Positions 1 through 7,982 of a stretch of DNA of 64,000 nucleotides are shown here, in pieces. Numbering within the stretch: the first letter of the stretch is position 1; every line of letters starts with the position of its first letter. This DNA comes from Nocardia asteroides (lineage in GTDB: Bacteria; Actinomycetota; Actinomycetes; Mycobacteriales; Mycobacteriaceae). The position numbers and the translations under genes were made by a program. Where the stretch lies: positions 2,718,001 to 2,782,000 of the forward strand of contig NZ_LR134352.1 in NCBI RefSeq assembly GCF_900637185.1, in the 5' to 3' direction. The notes beneath the pieces were generated by a model. It was not told the DNA's origin. It was given only the letters and a program-made list of their open reading frames with translations, and did not search any database.

Positions 1-39
1 TGCCGCACGGCGACGATCACGCGGGGCACAATCGACGCC

Positions 40-1845
40 ATGGCTTCGCAGGCCCGGGACGCGCAGGAGCGCAAACGGCACGGCAGGCACTACACCCCGC
101 CGGCGCTCGCCCGGTTCCTGGCGCGCCGGGCGCTGCTGCACGCGCCCCGCGACCGCGAATTGCGGGTCCTCGACCCGGCCTGCGGCGACGGCGAGCTACT
201 GCTCGCGGTGCACGACGAACTGGCCGCGCGGGCACCCGGCGTCACGGTCCGGTTGACCGGATACGACCTGGACCGGCGGGCCGTCGACGACGCGGTCGCC
301 CGTGCCGCCGCCCGCGGTGTCACCATCGACGGCCGGGCCGGTGACTTCCTCGCCGCGTCGGGGCGGCTCCCGGCCGGTTCCTTCGACCTGGTGATCAGCA
401 ATCCGCCGTACGTGCGGACGCAGCAGCTCGGCGGGTCGACCGCCCAGCTGCTGAGCAAGCAGTTCGGGTTGCGTGGCCGCATCGACCTCACCCATCCGTT
501 CGTGGCCGTCGCGCCCCGGCTGCTCGCCGCCGACGGCGTCCTCGGATTGCTCTGCGCCAACCGGTTTCTCACCACCAGGGCCGGTGCCAACCTGCGCCGG
601 ATCCTGACCAGCGAGCTGCATCCGGCCGAGCTGTACGACCTCGGTGACACCAAGCTGTTCGCGGCCGCCGTGCTGCCCGCGATCACGGTCGCGACGCGGT
701 CGCCCCGGGAACGCGAGTGCCGGTATGTCTCCGCCTACGAACAGCTCGGCGCCGAACCCGACTGTGCCGCCGGCTTGTTCGACGCGCTGGCCGGGGAGGC
801 GGCGTGCCTGGTCGGGGCGGGTGGGCGGGTGTTCGCCGTCGAGGTGGGGGTGCTGTCCACCGGGGCCGAGGTGGACAAGGCTCGCACGGTGCCGGGCACG
901 TCTGCGCGCGCCGCTTCCGAGCGGCCGGGGCGGTCCACCCGGCCGAGCCGGGACCTGCCACGGCGGCCCGGACTCTCCACCCGGCCGGCCAAAGCCATGC
1001 CCCCGGACTCGTCGCGCCCCGGCTCCGACACCGTCTGGCGGATGTCCCGCCCCGGCGTCGACCGGTGGCTGGCCGCCATCGCCGAGCGCACCTGGCGCAC
1101 CTTCGGTGACACCGCCCGCATCCGGGTCGGCATCAAGACGACCGCCGACCGGGTGTTCATCTCCGACCGGTGGGACCAGATGGACCCCGCCCCGGAGCCG
1201 GAACTGTTGCGGCAGTTGATCACCCACCACGATCTGCAACCGTGGCGGATCGGGCGGGATCGTGGAACGCGGGTGCTGTACCCCTACGACGTCATGCAGC
1301 CCCGCCGAACGCCCATCGATCTCGCCGAATTCCCCGGTGCGGCACAGTATCTGCGCGCGCACGAGCAGGTGCTGTCCGGGCGGCGGTACGTGCTCGACGG
1401 CGGGCGCAAGTGGTTCGAGATCTGGGTGCCGCAGCGTCCGCATCTGTGGCGGGCGCCGAAACTGGTGTTCCCCGACATCAGTGAGCGGCCGCGGTTCGCG
1501 CTCGATCGGTCGGGGGCGGTGGTGAACGGGGACTGCTATTGGATCTCGCTGACCGACCTCGGGACCGGCCCGCAGGCGACCGATCTGGCGTATCTGCTGA
1601 TGGGCGTGGCGAATTCGGCGCTGGGGCTGCGGTTCTACGACGCGGTGTGCGGGAACCGGCTGTATTCGGGCAGGCGGCGCTGGATCACCCAGTACGTGGC
1701 CAGGCTGCCGGTGCCGGATCCGGCCCATCCCGCCTCAGCCGCCCTCGTCGCCCGGGTGCGCGCCGTGGTGGAGGAGGGCGCGGCCGCGGCGGAGGCGGGG
1801 ATCGACGACGCCGTCGCCGCCGCGTTCGGGGTGCGGGCTCAGTGA
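40..1845 (+). CDS. Orphan N6-adenine DNA methyltransferase, M.TaqI/Eco57I-like
   Basis: Predicted to methylate adenine in a specific DNA site using S-adenosylmethionine. The SAM-binding motif DPACGDG is at residues 45-51 and the catalytic motif NPPY at 121-124. The C-terminal half, with GIKTTADRVF near residue 367, looks like a TaqI-type target-recognition region. The 601-residue length suits M.TaqI or Eco57I-type enzymes. Residues about 278-336 form a Pro/Arg/Ser-rich stretch with a repeated STRP motif that does not look like part of the fold. No restriction endonuclease lies in the 1.8 kb to the right; the left side is cut by the window edge. The stop overlaps the convergent TetR gene by 7 bp. 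Family certain, specificity unknown. Confidence 0.88.
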   Translation: MASQARDAQERKRHGRHYTPPALARFLARRALLHAPRDRELRVLDPACGDGELLLAVHDELAARAPGVTVRLTGYDLDRRAVDDAVARAAARGVTIDGRAGDFLAASGRLPAGSFDLVISNPPYVRTQQLGGSTAQLLSKQFGLRGRIDLTHPFVAVAPRLLAADGVLGLLCANRFLTTRAGANLRRILTSELHPAELYDLGDTKLFAAAVLPAITVATRSPRERECRYVSAYEQLGAEPDCAAGLFDALAGEAACLVGAGGRVFAVEVGVLSTGAEVDKARTVPGTSARAASERPGRSTRPSRDLPRRPGLSTRPAKAMPPDSSRPGSDTVWRMSRPGVDRWLAAIAERTWRTFGDTARIRVGIKTTADRVFISDRWDQMDPAPEPELLRQLITHHDLQPWRIGRDRGTRVLYPYDVMQPRRTPIDLAEFPGAAQYLRAHEQVLSGRRYVLDGGRKWFEIWVPQRPHLWRAPKLVFPDISERPRFALDRSGAVVNGDCYWISLTDLGTGPQATDLAYLLMGVANSALGLRFYDAVCGNRLYSGRRRWITQYVARLPVPDPAHPASAALVARVRAVVEEGAAAAEAGIDDAVAAAFGVRAQ

Positions 1846-2462
1846 GCGGTGCGGATCCCGACCATCGGCAGCAGGGTGCGGCGAGCGAAGTCGCGGCCCG
1901 CCTCGACGTCGTCCAGCGGGATCAGGCCGTCCGGGGTGAGCGCCAGCGACAGGGCCAGCCGGGCCATGATCTCGGCGACCAGATCCGGATCGAAGTCGGG
2001 CACCGGGGACATGGCCTGGAGCTCGCGGAGCTTCTCGGCCACGTACTCGCGTCCGACGGCCAGGATCGGCCCGCCCTCGGTGGTCAGCCGGGGTAGCACG
2101 ACCTCCGGCTCGGTGGCCAGCAGCCTGCGCAGCAGCTCGTTGCCGGCCAGGGTGGTCATGAACGCGACGAAGATCTCGACCAGCTGTTCGGCCGGCTCGG
2201 TGACCGCCCGCACCCGCTCGTCGACCTCGGCCACATACCGCTGCGCCTCCCGCACGCCCACCGCTTCGACCAGCTCGTTCTTGGATTCGAAGCGCCGGTA
2301 CAGCGTCGCCGGACTGATCCCCGCCCGCCGCGCGATCTCGCCCATGCTCGTGCGTTTGATCCCGAAATCGAGGAAAGCCGACAGCGCGCTGTCGAGCAGC
2401 TTCTCCCCGTCGGAGACGGGTTTTTCCAGGATCCGCGCGAGGATGGACGAAACGGTCGGCAT
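1839..2462 (-). CDS. TetR family transcriptional regulator
   Basis: A 207-residue TetR repressor. The N-terminal helix-turn-helix is at about residues 20-65, with the typical core ISPATLYRRFESK. The C-terminal two thirds is a helical ligand-binding domain. I chose the ATG at 2462 because the longer frame upstream overlaps a separate small gene with its own strong ribosome-binding site. That small gene ends 13 bp upstream, so the two are probably cotranscribed. The ligand is not predictable. The 3' end overlaps the stop of the convergent DNA methyltransferase. Confidence 0.88.
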   Translation of the reverse strand: MPTVSSILARILEKPVSDGEKLLDSALSAFLDFGIKRTSMGEIARRAGISPATLYRRFESKNELVEAVGVREAQRYVAEVDERVRAVTEPAEQLVEIFVAFMTTLAGNELLRRLLATEPEVVLPRLTTEGGPILAVGREYVAEKLRELQAMSPVPDFDPDLVAEIMARLALSLALTPDGLIPLDDVEAGRDFARRTLLPMVGIRTAH

Positions 2463-2475
2463 CAACCCATTATCC

Positions 2476-2658
2476 CTACGGCGAGAGATCGAGGGCGGCC
2501 ATCTCCTGCTCGATCGCGTTGGCGGCGAAGTGGACTCCGCGGGAACGTAATTCGTGGACGCGGCAGTGGAGTGCCTCGATTCCGCCGGGCTGGGCGGCGA
2601 TGTCGGCCACGCTGAGCCGTCCCCCTGCTCGGTGCACACCGGACTGCATGTATGCCAC
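2476..2658 (-). CDS. Small hypothetical protein upstream of TetR
   Basis: A 60-residue protein of unknown function. The GTG start at 2658 is supported by a perfect GGAGG 7 nt upstream, one of the best ribosome-binding sites in the window. The sequence is soluble and probably helical, with no signal peptide, membrane segment or Cys pair. It lies just ahead of the TetR gene in the same direction, so it may be a partner or simply a leader gene. A longer in-frame start at 2748 has no such site. I recognise no family. Confidence 0.55.
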   Translation of the reverse strand: MAYMQSGVHRAGGRLSVADIAAQPGGIEALHCRVHELRSRGVHFAANAIEQEMAALDLSP

Positions 2659-2773
2659 CGTGATACCTCCTACCTCGCGTATCCGGTGCCGGCCGTCGCA
2701 CTCATGGCCGGACGCGATACGCAGGGCAAATGCTATCAGGGATCCCAACTGGTCACTTGCTCAATGTGACGTG

Positions 2774-3289
2774 TCACACCACTTCGGCGCCCTGGTGGAC
2801 CGAAAGACTGTGCACATACACGGCGGCGTTGAGCTTGATCCCGTCCCGCTGGGCCTCGGTGAGCTCGCGGCGCACCTTGCCGGGGACGCCGGCGACCAGG
2901 GAACCGGGCGGGATCTGGGCGCCCTCGGGGATCAGGGCGTTGGCCGCGATCAGGCTGCCCGCCCCGATCACCGCGCCGTTGAGCACGGTCGCGCCCATGC
3001 CGACCAGCACGTCGTCGCCGATGGTGCAGCCGTGCAGGATCGCGTTGTGGCCCACCGAGACTCCGCTGCCCACGGTGAGCGGGAAGCCGGGGTCGGCGTG
3101 CAGCACGCAGCCGTCCTGGATGTTGGTGCGCGCGCCGACGGTGATCTGCTCGATGTCGCCGCGCAGCACCGCCGAGTACCAGATGCCGACCTCGGCGGCC
3201 AGGCTCACCCGCCCGATGACAGTCGCGTTCGGCGCGATCCAGGCGGTGTCGTCGATCTCCGGCGCGAACCCGGCAACCTTGATGATCAT
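2774..3289 (-). CDS. Gamma-carbonic anhydrase-like hexapeptide-repeat protein
   Basis: A 171-residue left-handed beta-helix protein of the gamma-carbonic anhydrase / PaaY-YrdA group. Hexapeptide repeats of the [LIV]-G-x4 kind run from about residue 20 to 125, followed by a C-terminal helix. The three zinc-type histidines are at 64, 81 and 86 (VLHAD, VGHNAILHG), the spacing used across the trimer interface in this family. Carbonic anhydrase activity is not guaranteed, because many members are inactive or act on other substrates. The start is 8 bp from the end of the upstream GlxA-type regulator, suggesting cotranscription. Confidence 0.9.
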   Translation of the reverse strand: MIIKVAGFAPEIDDTAWIAPNATVIGRVSLAAEVGIWYSAVLRGDIEQITVGARTNIQDGCVLHADPGFPLTVGSGVSVGHNAILHGCTIGDDVLVGMGATVLNGAVIGAGSLIAANALIPEGAQIPPGSLVAGVPGKVRRELTEAQRDGIKLNAAVYVHSLSVHQGAEVV

Positions 3290-3296
3290 GCGGTGA

Positions 3297-4253
3297 TTAT
3301 TGCGCTGCCCCGCGGAACTGGGCGCGGTGGGCCGCCGGACTGGTGCCCAGCATGCGGTGGAAGTGGTGACGCAGGCTCACCGCGCTGCCGAAACCGGTGT
3401 CGCGCGCGATCCGGTCGACGGTCTCGTCGGTCGATTCCAGCAGCAGCCGGGCATGATCGGTGCGCTGCTGCAACAGCCACTGCTGCGGGCTGGTGCCGGT
3501 GCGTTCGCGGAACCGGCGGGTGAAGGTGCGCCGCGACATGAGCGCCTCGCGGGACCAGCCGTCCAGGCCGATGCCCGTGTCGAGGTGGGTGCGGGCCCAC
3601 ACCATGGCGCGTTCGATGGGATCGTCGGTGTCGTCGTCAGGGACCGCGACCGGGATGAACTGGGCCTGCGAGCCGTTGCGGTGCGGCGCGGTGACCAGCG
3701 CGCGGGCCAGGTCGGTGGCGGCGCGGGCGCCGAGGTCGCCGCGGACGATGTGCAGGCAGCAGTCCAGCGCGGCGGCCACGCCGGCGGAGGTGATGACATC
3801 GCCCAGGTCGGTCCACAGGGTGTCGGCGCGCACCCGGACCTTCGGGTAGGCCAGGGCCATCGCCTCCGCGGCCGCCCAGTGGGTGGTGAGTTCGCGGCCG
3901 TCGGCCAGGCCGGTCGCCGCGATGGCCCAGGCGCCCAGGCACAGCCCGACCAGGCGCGCGCCGGAGCCGTGGGCGGTGCGCACCGCGTCGCACAGCTGCG
4001 GGGACAGCTCCCTGCCGCGCAGCCAGCCGGGGAAGACCACCAGGTCGGCGCCGGCGATCGCGTCGAGGCCGTGATGCACGGTGATATCGAAACCCGCTGC
4101 GGTGGAGAGTGTTCCGGGCTCCTCGGCACACACCCGGACTTCGTAGGGTGAGTCGCCGGGGACGCCGGTGCCGGAGCGGCCGAAGACCAGCGTGGGCACC
4201 GACAGGTGGAAAGGACTGATGTCGTCGAACGCGACGACCGCCACCGAACGCAT
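3297..4253 (-). CDS. GlxA family regulator (DJ-1/PfpI plus AraC-type HTH)
   Basis: A 318-residue transcription factor. The N-terminal DJ-1/PfpI glutamine-amidotransferase-like domain (about 1-190) carries the nucleophile-elbow cysteine C105 in LVGLCLGAWA. The C-terminal AraC-type double helix-turn-helix (about 215-312) contains RRFRERTGTSPQQWL. In this family the first domain acts as a sensor and the second binds DNA. The next gene downstream, the gamma-carbonic anhydrase-like protein, is 8 bp away. The divergent MBL-fold gene starts 72 bp away across a shared promoter region, so either could be its target. Confidence 0.9.
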   Translation of the reverse strand: MRSVAVVAFDDISPFHLSVPTLVFGRSGTGVPGDSPYEVRVCAEEPGTLSTAAGFDITVHHGLDAIAGADLVVFPGWLRGRELSPQLCDAVRTAHGSGARLVGLCLGAWAIAATGLADGRELTTHWAAAEAMALAYPKVRVRADTLWTDLGDVITSAGVAAALDCCLHIVRGDLGARAATDLARALVTAPHRNGSQAQFIPVAVPDDDTDDPIERAMVWARTHLDTGIGLDGWSREALMSRRTFTRRFRERTGTSPQQWLLQQRTDHARLLLESTDETVDRIARDTGFGSAVSLRHHFHRMLGTSPAAHRAQFRGAAQ

Positions 4254-4324
4254 GGCCCGATCTTATCGATGCTCGGCCTGCAGGCCACTGTCGTGCCGGG
4301 TCGCGGTGGGCGACAGTGATCGTC

Positions 4325-5095
4325 ATGACCGAGACGATCACCCGCCCCGCCCTGCTCGACGTCCTGCACATCGGTGGTCCGACCCTGCGCTTCCGCTACG
4401 GCGGGCTCACCTGGCTCACCGACCCCACCTTCGACGAGCCCGGCGACTACCCCGGCCCGATCACCCTGCACAAGCTCAGCGGTCCCGCGGTGCCGGTGGA
4501 GTCGATCGGCGCGATCGACGTGGTGCTGCTCTCGCACGATCAGCACGCCGACAATCTCGACACCGCAGGCCGCGCGCTGCTGACCGAGGTCGGCACGGTG
4601 CTGTCCACACCGGACGCGGCCGGCCGCATCGACGGTGTGCGCGGGCTGGTGCCGTGGGAGCAGGCGCGCGTCGGCGCGGTGGTGGTGACCGCGGTGCCCG
4701 CGCTGCACGGGCCCGAGGGGTGCGAACCGCTCAGTGGCGTGGTCACCGGTTTCGTGCTGCGGGCCGAGGGCGAGCCGACGGTGTACGTGTCGGGCGACAA
4801 CGCCTCGGTGGACCTGGTCGAGCAGATCGTGGCGCGGGTCGGCCGGATCGATGTGGCGGTGCTGAACATCGGCGCGGCCAATGTCGGCCGGTTCGGCGAC
4901 AGCGACGTGACCCTGAACGCGCGCACGGCCGTGCGGGCGGCCCAGCTGCTCGGCGATGCCGTCGTCGTCGCGGTGCACGCGGAGGGCTGGGGGCATTTCA
5001 GCGAGTCGCTGGACTACCTCGAGCGGACCTTCGCCTACGCCGATCTCGCGGGCCGGCTCCGGATTCCGGTGCGGGGCGAAGTGTTCGCGGTCTGA
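4325..5095 (+). CDS. MBL-fold metallo-hydrolase, UlaG-like
   Basis: A 256-residue metallo-beta-lactamase-fold hydrolase. It begins with the family's typical strand pattern (LHIGGPTLRFRYGG, then LTDPTF) and carries the metal-binding motif SHDQHADNLD. Further ligands are likely the histidine in PALHGPEG, the aspartate in VYVSGDNAS and the histidine in VHAEGWGHF. This arrangement suits the UlaG-like / RomA-like branch, whose substrates vary widely. An in-frame GTG at 4316 is an alternative start; neither start has a clear ribosome-binding site. It is divergent from the GlxA regulator gene, which may control it. Confidence 0.85.
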   Translation: MTETITRPALLDVLHIGGPTLRFRYGGLTWLTDPTFDEPGDYPGPITLHKLSGPAVPVESIGAIDVVLLSHDQHADNLDTAGRALLTEVGTVLSTPDAAGRIDGVRGLVPWEQARVGAVVVTAVPALHGPEGCEPLSGVVTGFVLRAEGEPTVYVSGDNASVDLVEQIVARVGRIDVAVLNIGAANVGRFGDSDVTLNARTAVRAAQLLGDAVVVAVHAEGWGHFSESLDYLERTFAYADLAGRLRIPVRGEVFAV

Positions 5096-5151
5096 ACCGG
5101 GATTGTCGCGCCGCCGATCGCGGTGGCGCTGAACGAAATGGAGGAGAAGAG

Positions 5152-5754
5152 TTGCCCAAGAGACGGTTCCGTCGCGTGCGGGTGATCGCCGGGTTACTGC
5201 TGGCGCTGGCCGCGGTGATGTTCGTGGTGGCCGGGTGTTCGTCCGGCGACGCCGGGTCGGACCAGCCGGGATCGAGCACGGTGACGAAGTCGGTCACCGC
5301 CACGACCTCGGCGACGAGTACGGCGCCGACCTCGGCGAGCCCGAATGGGGGAACTCCGGCGCCCGGGCAGGCGGTGCCCGGCCAGCCCTCCGGCGGCGGG
5401 CAGACGGTCGCGCCGGGTGGCACCGAGCAGGTGCCGCCGCCCGGCTACAACTGCGTGCCCGGCCCCGACTGCGGGACCGACAGCTGCGGGCACAACGAAT
5501 GCGGGCTGCCGCCCGGCCACAACTGCATGCCCGGCCCGGAGTGCGGGACCGACAACTGCGGCCCCGGTCAGTGCGGCGAGAACCCCGCCCCGACCACCAC
5601 GGTCGCGCCGCCGGTGACGACGACCCCCGCCGCCACCACCCCCGCGGCGACCACGACGACTGCGCCGCCGGAGACCACCACCCCGGCGACGACCTCGGCG
5701 GCACCGGCGGCCGACCCGGCGGCGACCACCACCGCCACCGTGGCACCCGCCTAG
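5152..5754 (+). CDS. Lipoprotein with duplicated four-cysteine motif
   Basis: A 200-residue exported lipoprotein of unknown function. The TTG start at 5152 is set by GGAGG with a 7-nt spacer. A lipid signal peptide ends in VVAGC with the modified cysteine at 29. A Thr/Ser/Pro-rich linker follows. Then come two adjacent 24-residue repeats (95-118 and 119-142), each with four cysteines spaced C-x5-C-x4-C-x4-C, and then a Thr/Ala/Pro-rich tail typical of cell-wall-spanning segments. The eight cysteines could form disulfides outside the membrane or bind metal. The gene stands alone, 56 bp after the MBL-fold gene. Confidence 0.72.
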   Translation: MPKRRFRRVRVIAGLLLALAAVMFVVAGCSSGDAGSDQPGSSTVTKSVTATTSATSTAPTSASPNGGTPAPGQAVPGQPSGGGQTVAPGGTEQVPPPGYNCVPGPDCGTDSCGHNECGLPPGHNCMPGPECGTDNCGPGQCGENPAPTTTVAPPVTTTPAATTPAATTTTAPPETTTPATTSAAPAADPAATTTATVAPA

Positions 5755-5814
5755 CGGCCGACACACGCCCGGCAACCGCCCGAATCCCCTCGGCGACCGT
5801 CCTAAGCTGGCGCA

Positions 5815-6927
5815 ATGACGGGAACAGGCGGAACGGTCGGGGTACCGGCAGAGGTCAAACCGCAGGAGTTCCGGGTGGCGCTCACCCCGGCGGGCGCCAC
5901 CGAACTCATCGCGCACGGGCACCGGGTGCTCGTGCAGTCCGGCGCCGGGGCCGGCTCCGGCTTCCGGGACGAGGACTACCTCGCCGCCGGAGCCGGGATC
6001 GTGCCGGACGCCGACACCGTCTGGGCCAGGTCCGGGCTGATCCTCAAGGTGAAAGAGCCCATCGCGCAGGAGTATTCGCTGATGCGCCGCGATCAGGTGC
6101 TGTTCACCTACCTGCACCTGGCCGCGTCGAAGGAATGCACCGACGCGATCCTCACCTCCGGGATCACCGCCATCGCCTACGAGACGGTGCGTGCCGCGGA
6201 CGGCTCGCTGCCGCTGCTGGCGCCGATGAGCGAGGTCGCGGGCAAGCTCGGCACCCAGGTCGGCGCCTATCACCTGATGGCGCCGATGGGCGGCGCCGGC
6301 GTCTTGCTCGGTGGCGTGCCGGGGGTACGGCCGGCCGACGTGGTGGTGCTCGGCGGCGGCGTCGCGGGCACCAACGCGGCGAGCGTGGCGGTCGGGATGG
6401 GCGCCAGGGTGAGCGTGCTCGACACCAACCTGGCCCGCCTGCGCGCCCTCGACGCGCGATTCGGCGGCAGGCTCGGCACCCTCGCCTCGCACGCGCTGGA
6501 GATCGAGCGGGCGGTGCTCGGCGCCGATCTGGTGATCGGATCGGTGCTGGTGCCGGGCGCGAAGGCGCCCAAGCTGGTGTCCGACGAGCTCGTCGCGGGG
6601 ATGCGGCCCGGTTCGGTGCTCGTCGACATCGCCGTCGACCAGGGTGGCTGCTTCGCCTCCACCCGGCCGACCACGCACGCCGATCCCACCTTCCCCGTGG
6701 CGAACGCGCTGTTCTACTGCGTGGCGAACATGCCGGGCGCGGTCCCGCACACCTCCACCGTCGCCCTCACCAACGCCACCCTGCCGTTCGCGACCGCCAT
6801 CGCCGACAAGGGCTGGCGCGGTGCGTGCACCGCCGATCCCGGGCTCGCGGCCGGGCTCACCGCGGTCGACGGCAAACTGCTGTCGGCCGAAGTGGCCGCG
6901 GCGCACGGGTATTCGCTGGACGTGTGA
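5815..6927 (+). CDS. ald: Alanine dehydrogenase
   Basis: Converts L-alanine to pyruvate and ammonia with NAD, and runs in reverse to assimilate ammonia. The 370-residue length matches the family. Key residues align with a constant offset to the mycobacterial enzyme: R20 in FRVALTP, K80 in LKVKEP, H101 in YLHLAAS and the catalytic aspartate in VDIAVDQGG. The NAD-binding motif GGGVAGTNA lies near residue 180. The ATG start lies 60 bp after the lipoprotein gene. The stop abuts the stop of the convergent sigma-factor gene with no gap. Confidence 0.96.
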   Translation: MTGTGGTVGVPAEVKPQEFRVALTPAGATELIAHGHRVLVQSGAGAGSGFRDEDYLAAGAGIVPDADTVWARSGLILKVKEPIAQEYSLMRRDQVLFTYLHLAASKECTDAILTSGITAIAYETVRAADGSLPLLAPMSEVAGKLGTQVGAYHLMAPMGGAGVLLGGVPGVRPADVVVLGGGVAGTNAASVAVGMGARVSVLDTNLARLRALDARFGGRLGTLASHALEIERAVLGADLVIGSVLVPGAKAPKLVSDELVAGMRPGSVLVDIAVDQGGCFASTRPTTHADPTFPVANALFYCVANMPGAVPHTSTVALTNATLPFATAIADKGWRGACTADPGLAAGLTAVDGKLLSAEVAAAHGYSLDV

Positions 6928-7866
6928 CTACGCGCCGCCGCCCAGGTACCAATCCGGGGCGCCCTCGATCGGCAGGTCGTGCAGCTTGTCGGGGTTGCGC
7001 ACGATATTGATCGCGACGATGCGGCCCGCGTCGATCACGAACGAGAACACCCCGGTGTTCGCGCCGTCGAAGACCACCAGGCCGGGCACCCCGTTGACCA
7101 GGACCGCGCGGCCCCACGCGCCGGACGCCGACGGCGCGTGGTACCAGCCCAGCAGCGCCTTGGCGATGAGCTCGGCTCCGCGCAGCGGCTGGCGGACCGC
7201 GGGCACCTTGCCGCCGCCGTCGGCGGTGAGCACCACGTTCTCGTCGAGCACGCCGAGCAGCGAACTCAGATCACCCGAGCGCCACGCCAGCGCGAAGGCC
7301 GAGACCACCTTCTCCTGCTCGGCGGGCGAGGCGGGGAAACGGGGGGTGCCGGACTCGACATGCTTGCGGGCGCGCGAGGCCAGCTGGCGGACCGCGGCCG
7401 GCGTGCGGCCGACCACCGCGGCGACCTCGGGGCCGGTCATCCCGAACACGTCCTGGAGCACGAACGCGGTGCGCTCGGCGGGCGACAGCGATTCCAGCAC
7501 CACCAGCAGCGCCGTGGTGACCCGCTCGTCCTGGGAGATCCGGTCGGCCGGGTCGTCCCAGCTGGTGACCTCGGGTTCCGGCAGCCACTCGCCGACGTAC
7601 TGTTCGCGGCGGGCGCGCGCCGAACCCAGCTGGTCGAGGGCGAGCCTGCCGGTGACGGTGGACAGCCACGCGCGCAGGTTGTCGATCTCGCCCGCCTTGC
7701 CCGCCTCGTGCTGGCGTTGCAGGCGCAGCCACGCGTCCTGGACCACGTCGTCGGCGTCGGTGAGGCTGCCGAGCGTGCTGTAGGCGAGCCGGCGCAGGTA
7801 GGGGCGGTGTTCCTCGAAGCGTCGGGCCAGTTCGGCCTGGTCGAGGGGCTGTGCTGCGTCGGTCAT
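6928..7866 (-). CDS. ECF41-type RNA polymerase sigma factor
   Basis: A 312-residue extracytoplasmic-function sigma factor of the ECF41 (SigJ-like) group. Region 2 is at about residues 15-85 and region 4 at about 120-175. A SnoaL-like C-terminal domain carries DGGGK at 216-220 and NPDKL near the end. The linker motif WLPEP is at 94-98. In ECF41 factors the C-terminal domain replaces an anti-sigma factor and tunes activity. The usual partner, a small oxidoreductase or carboxymuconolactone decarboxylase, is absent: neighbours are ald and, divergently, cobD. Confidence 0.94.
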   Translation of the reverse strand: MTDAAQPLDQAELARRFEEHRPYLRRLAYSTLGSLTDADDVVQDAWLRLQRQHEAGKAGEIDNLRAWLSTVTGRLALDQLGSARARREQYVGEWLPEPEVTSWDDPADRISQDERVTTALLVVLESLSPAERTAFVLQDVFGMTGPEVAAVVGRTPAAVRQLASRARKHVESGTPRFPASPAEQEKVVSAFALAWRSGDLSSLLGVLDENVVLTADGGGKVPAVRQPLRGAELIAKALLGWYHAPSASGAWGRAVLVNGVPGLVVFDGANTGVFSFVIDAGRIVAINIVRNPDKLHDLPIEGAPDWYLGGGA

Positions 7867-7982
7867 CGTTGGTCGCCGTTCAGTCGTCCGGCCCGGTGCG
7901 GGGCGATTCTAGGAGGGTGTCACCGAGTAGACGAACCAGCACGGGCGGGTGTGACATTCCCGGGTCGGCTACCCTCGGCCGG

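Noticed and set aside
5194-6906. A long minus-strand frame over the Cys-rich lipoprotein and ald
   Set aside because: Arg/Gly-rich shadow of two real plus-strand genes.
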